From positions 774,453,138 through 774,517,137 of the forward strand of contig NC_090438.1 of the NCBI RefSeq assembly GCF_031143425.1: DNA of 64,000 bases. The letters are read 5' to 3'. This DNA comes from Pleurodeles waltl (lineage: Eukaryota; Chordata; Amphibia; Caudata; Salamandridae). The notes beneath the pieces are model-generated. The model did not search any database, was not told the DNA's origin, and worked only from the letters and a program-made list of their open reading frames with translations. The position numbers and the translations under genes are program-made. Positions 60,941-64,000 of this stretch are shown here, in pieces; position 1 is the first letter of the stretch, and each line of letters opens with the position of its first letter.

Positions 60941-61009
<69 letters not shown>

Positions 61010-61012
61010 GTT
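60890..61012. repeat. (AT)n microsatellite
   Basis: Over 100 bases of alternating TA with a few TATGTA and TGCATA interruptions; the longest uninterrupted run is about 47 bases (60950-60996). Confidence 0.95.
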
Positions 61013-61088
61013 ATTATTTTATTGTAATTTTAGTTATTTATTATTAATAGTTTTTTTAACCTTAATTTAATTATTTATAATTTGAATT

Positions 61089-61772
61089 TTATGTATCATT
61101 GATCAGTTCTGGTAATGACATCAAGTAGATGTTGAAAAGCAAAGGTGAGATGATTGATCCTTGGGGGACTCCTGTTTTTGTGAGGTAGGGTTTGGACGAG
61201 AAGGGGAGAGAATAGATAATGTTAGTTCTGTTTTGAAGGTAGGATGCAATCCAGTTGAGATCAGTCCCTTCTATGCTGGTTTCGTGGCGTCTTTGAATTA
61301 AGGTGTCATGGTCAACAGTATCAAAGGCAGCCAGGAGGTCCAAGAGAAGTAGTGCAGCAACTCCATTGCGATCAACTGTGTTTTTAAGATCATCCCAGAT
61401 TGCTATGATTGCCGATTCAGTGCCTCTTTCTGGGTGAAATCCAGTTTGGTAGTCTGAAAGTATGGAGTTGTTTTCAAAGAATTGTGACATCTGGGTGAAT
61501 GCCGCTCTTTCTATCAGTTTGCCCAGGAGAGGTCCATTTATGATTGGTCTGTAGTTGTTTGGGTCTTGTGGGGCTAGGTTTGTTTTCTTTAATAACGGAC
61601 GTATGTATGCCTTTTTCAGGTCATCAGGAAATGTTCCTATAGTTAAAGAGTTATTTATGATTCTTCTTACAGGTGAGGCAGCAGAAGTAGATAAAATAAT
61701 GTTCTTGAGGTTGTGTGGTGGACAAGGGTCAGAAGGGCAACCGGAAAGTCTGCTTGCTTTGACCAAATCCAT
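61089..61772 (-). pseudogene. CR1/L2-like reverse transcriptase, N-terminal half
   Basis: A 227-codon open frame. GCPSDPCPPHNLK, LKKAYIRPLLKKTNLAP with NYRPI, LERAAFTQMSQF, SDYQTGFHPERGTESAI, motif A LLLLDLLAAFDTVDHDTLI with both aspartates, LNWIASYLQNRTN and TKTGVPQGSIISPLLFNIYL. It stops before the YADD box. It is a different family from the L2-like copies at 22536 and 41620, because NYRPI is followed by INGPLLGKLIE and the insert between motifs differs. Confidence 0.85.
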
Positions 61773-61792
61773 AAATTCACCTTGTGATGGAG

Positions 61793-62060
61793 GTGGGCAT
61801 GGCCTGCCAACATTGCAGCCAGGACGTGAGCTCCCGAGTTCCTGCCAGCTGGGCGGTAAAATTCACATTAGTCCTACAAAAATCCTGTGCGATCCTGGTT
61901 ATCAGTAACTGAAATGGAACCTACAAGGGACTTAGCGCACACGGACTGATTTCTGGTTCATGGGCGCCGCGGGACCTGTGGCCTGGTGTGACCCACGTGG
62001 AAGGAGGTCCGGGCTAGCGGTGGACTTCCGTGACTCAGGCCGCGCCGGTAGCTGCTTGTG
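61793..62060 (+). mobile_element. Fragment of an L1 5' untranslated region
   Basis: GGGCATGGCCTGCCAACATTG and GACGTGAGCTCCCGAGTTCC parallel the start of the L1 at 54594 (GTGTGGCCTGACAAGATGG with GAGCTCCTACCC). No ORF1 follows, because Harbinger-type sequence begins near 62060. Confidence 0.45.
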
Positions 62061-62225
62061 CTCACATCAACGCTGTGTTCTGCAGACATGGCCTGGATGC
62101 TCTAACACTCCAATTGCCCAGTGGCCATAGTGGAGATAGACCCAGCACCCGGTCCCAGCCACAGTGCCAGCCAACAGGACCCTGATGCTCCACCGCGTCG
62201 CAGATGACGTGTGCATGTCCCTGCA

Positions 62226-62828
62226 GTGTCCCAGGGAGATGTAGGGGACTCCTCCATGTCCGCCGCTGAGGCAGCACTCATCGAAGGTCAGCGCCTGCAG
62301 ACAAGGCAAATGAGGCTGATATCAGGGGCCATGCGGCGAATGGAGAGGAATCAGACAACAGGGCTGGCACGGGTCCACACAGACCTTCAAAACCTGAACA
62401 GTCATGTAGGTGACCTTGCACTCTCCATCAGGCAACTAGTGACTGAACTTGTTACAGAGAGTGAGAGTGCAAGGCGCCGTGAACGCCAACTAATCCACCG
62501 TTTAGACCGCATGGCTGCCTCCATCGTCCGCCTGGCTGTGAATACTACAGGGCTGTCACGCCGCACAGTCAGTCTACAAGTTGACATGGGCCACTTTGCC
62601 AGCGATGTGACTCGCGGCCTGGGACGGATAAGCCACGCTGTGGACATGATGGATGCAAGACAGGTGGCTAGGGGCGCGGCAGACACGCCGCAAGATAGTG
62701 AGGAGGGCTCTACTTTCAGTAGTGCATCTGCCACATACACCAGGGTCTTGCGGAGTGGCAGTGCACGGCAGGGATCTGCAGACGCTCCAGGCACTAGCCA
62801 TGCTGGGCGTTCCAGGCGTAGGATTTGA
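62226..62828 (+). CDS. C-terminal exon of the Harbinger companion protein (coiled coil)
   Basis: An uninterrupted frame of about 200 codons ends at TGA 62826. A likely splice acceptor, CCCTGCAG, precedes 62226, and the frame is closed by a TGA just upstream (62205), so this is best read as a last exon. The protein has MRLISGAMRRMERNQ, VGDLALSIRQLVTELVTESESARRRERQLIHRLDRM and VRLAVNTTGLSRRTVSLQ, long helical stretches typical of the C-terminal half of Myb/SANT-like Harbinger partners, then a Ser/Gly/Arg tail ending GRSRRRI. The Myb-type DNA-binding exon is not visible upstream, where L1 5' sequence lies. The partner role (DNA binding and nuclear import of the transposase) is inferred from the family. 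Confidence 0.55.
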   Translation: MSQGDVGDSSMSAAEAALIEGQRLQTRQMRLISGAMRRMERNQTTGLARVHTDLQNLNSHVGDLALSIRQLVTELVTESESARRRERQLIHRLDRMAASIVRLAVNTTGLSRRTVSLQVDMGHFASDVTRGLGRISHAVDMMDARQVARGAADTPQDSEEGSTFSSASATYTRVLRSGSARQGSADAPGTSHAGRSRRRI

Positions 62829-62932
62829 GCTACGCACTTATAAACAATTGAGGCACATGAGGTTAATGTGTCCTCATAGCAGGTGAACATTTACAGCCCC
62901 TGACCAATAGTTCAGTTCTATAGTTTTTTGGT

Positions 62933-64000
62933 TCACTTAATTAAAGTTCTTGTTTGTTCCACTTCACACCTGGGCTCTTTGTGTGTATCATTTGTGTGTG
63001 TGGTGACAGGCAGCACATACCTTCCAAAGTATTGGTTTGCAATGTGGTCCCGTCTCTGTCTGCCTTGATTTGCAATGCTTCTATCCCCATGATGGCGATG
63101 TGGTAGCTCTTGCTCGTCATTCTCCGAATCTGAGTCTTCAGGGGTGAGATGTAGCCCACGTCTGGTGGCAATGTTGTGCAGTATAGCGCATGCGCCAATG
63201 ATCTTGAATGCTGTTATTGGGGCATACTGGAGGGCACCTCCACTTCTGTGGAGGCATCTGAATCTTGCCTTCAACAGTCCAAAGGTCCTCTCTATAACAT
63301 TTAGGGTCCTCCTATGTGCACTGTTGTATCGCCTCTCATTCTCATTGCTGGGTGTTAAGTGCGGGGTAAGTATCCATGGTCATAGTGCATATGCACTGTC
63401 ACCTGTTTGGCAAAAATTAACAATGTTAGGAGGGCATGGATGGGTTCCACATTGATCTGTGTGTATGTCTGCAAGGTGTATTCAGCTATACCTAATAGAT
63501 ATCCGTCTCCAAACTCCCCACGTTCTAGGCGTTGGTGTATCCCACTGTGCCTGAAAATGTAAGAGTCATGTGTACTCCCTGGAAATTTGGCTACCATGTC
63601 AGTGATAACATAATGGGCGTCACATACCACCTGGATGTTCAGTGAGTGGGTACACCTCCGGTTGCGGAACAGATATTCCAGATTTGCAGGAGGGCATATT
63701 TGTATATGTGTCCCGTCTACACACCCTATTACATGCGGGAAGTTGGCAATCCTGTAGAATTCCAACTTGGTGCTGTTGATTTCTGCCTCATTCCTGGGTA
63801 GGTATATGTATCTGGACATGTGTGTGAGTATGACATCTAGGAATGATCTGAAGAACCGTGAGAGTGCACTTTGAGATACCCCACCTGCCACAGCAATGAC
63901 CCCCTGATAGCTACCCGAGGCCAAGAGGTGCATCGAGCATAGCACTTGCACATGTGTGGGGATGGCGCTGTCGCGCACAGACTGTCGTTGAAGCTGCGGA
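62933..64000 (-). CDS. HARBI1-like Harbinger transposase, two exons, 5' end off the window
   Basis: Exon 1 (64000-63492): LLASGSYQGVIAVAGGVSQSALSRFF, then VIGCVDGTHIQI with the first catalytic Asp, NRRCTHSLNIQVVCDAHYVIT, and KFPGSTHDSYIFRHS. Intron 63491-63403 (89 bp): donor TTAG|GTATAG and acceptor CAAACAG|GTGACA. Exon 2 (63402-62933) opens with a Gly-Asp-Ser-Ala-Tyr motif carrying the second Asp, and NVIERTFGLLKARF carries the catalytic Glu. It ends with APITAFKIIGACAILHNIA and an acidic stretch, stopping at 62933. One in-frame TGA at 63382-63380 follows the second Asp motif. It sits where family members usually have Arg, consistent with a CGA to TGA change. Reading straight through the intron would destroy the GDS motif, which supports splicing. 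Confidence 0.85.

Larger units (their letters stand above)
60318..61790 (-). mobile_element. CR1/L2-like LINE, antisense, inserted at the L1 end
   Basis: In minus orientation: RT fingers and palm (61772-61089), then an (AT)n tract and a VNTR-like zone where the RT C-terminus should be, then a 3' end with AAAGCGCTTCAGCGCC near 60365. It joins L1 sequence at about 60317. The second half of the RT is missing, so the 3' part has been replaced or deleted. Confidence 0.7.
62061..64000. mobile_element. PIF/Harbinger DNA transposon, runs off the right edge
   Basis: Carries two convergent genes: a HARBI1-like transposase on minus and a companion protein exon on plus, whose stop codons are about 105 bases apart. 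Two-gene organisation (DDE nuclease plus Myb/SANT-type partner) defines this superfamily. The left terminal inverted repeat was not found and the right one is outside the window. Confidence 0.75.

Overview
This is eukaryotic, non-coding, transposon-dominated DNA. Nearly everything recognisable is a mobile element: non-LTR retrotransposons of L1, L2/CR1-like and other clades, Ty3/gypsy LTR retrotransposons with both short and very long (over 2 kb) LTRs, and hAT-like and PIF/Harbinger DNA transposons. There are no rRNA or tRNA genes and no prokaryotic gene organisation. The mixture, the long LTRs ending CTCCTACA and TTCTAACA, the L2 copies with (ATTG)n tails and the very low density of host exons fit a giant vertebrate genome, most likely a salamander or newt. 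That assignment is inference from repeat style, not from a marker gene.

Layout: 1-5400 is an antisense two-ORF LINE with a 300-bp hAT MITE (1207-1506, perfect 8-bp target duplication) in its reverse transcriptase. 6520-11850 holds two DNA-transposon-like ends around a 1.75-kb degenerate G-poor minisatellite (9363-11114). A small CpG-rich patch lies at 11890-12130. A near full-length antisense L1 fills 14488-20900. An antisense L2-like copy lies at 22536-24010 and a CR1-like fragment at 25290-26130. An antisense Ty3/gypsy relic (26780-30359) has its integrase before its reverse transcriptase, the Gmr1-type order.

The clearest nest is at 34190-43343. A sense L2-like LINE is split by a gypsy element (35946-41615; 201/215-bp LTRs, tRNA-Ser-type primer site, conventional RT-RNase H-integrase order). 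That gypsy element is itself split inside gag by a 630-bp Harbinger-like MITE (37433-38062, TAA duplication) built from a chain of perfect hairpins. A second, decayed Harbinger-like MITE lies at 43429-43915.

The only candidate host gene is on the minus strand at 45960-46920: a CpG island with a possible 5' non-coding exon, then a possible first coding exon ending at a good splice donor. A 2.5-kb solo LTR follows (47315-49849), then 4.7 kb with nothing recognisable. From 54588 a sense L1 is split by a 2.2-kb solo LTR (55912-58122, perfect 5-bp TSD) and cut off by an antisense CR1/L2-like LINE with a VNTR and an (AT)n tract. The right edge carries a PIF/Harbinger transposon: a two-exon DDE transposase on minus, and the C-terminal exon of a companion coiled-coil protein on plus, arranged tail to tail. 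The genes do not form pathways. The relationships are nesting of insertions, and plausibly mobilisation of Harbinger MITEs by transposases of the kind at the right edge.
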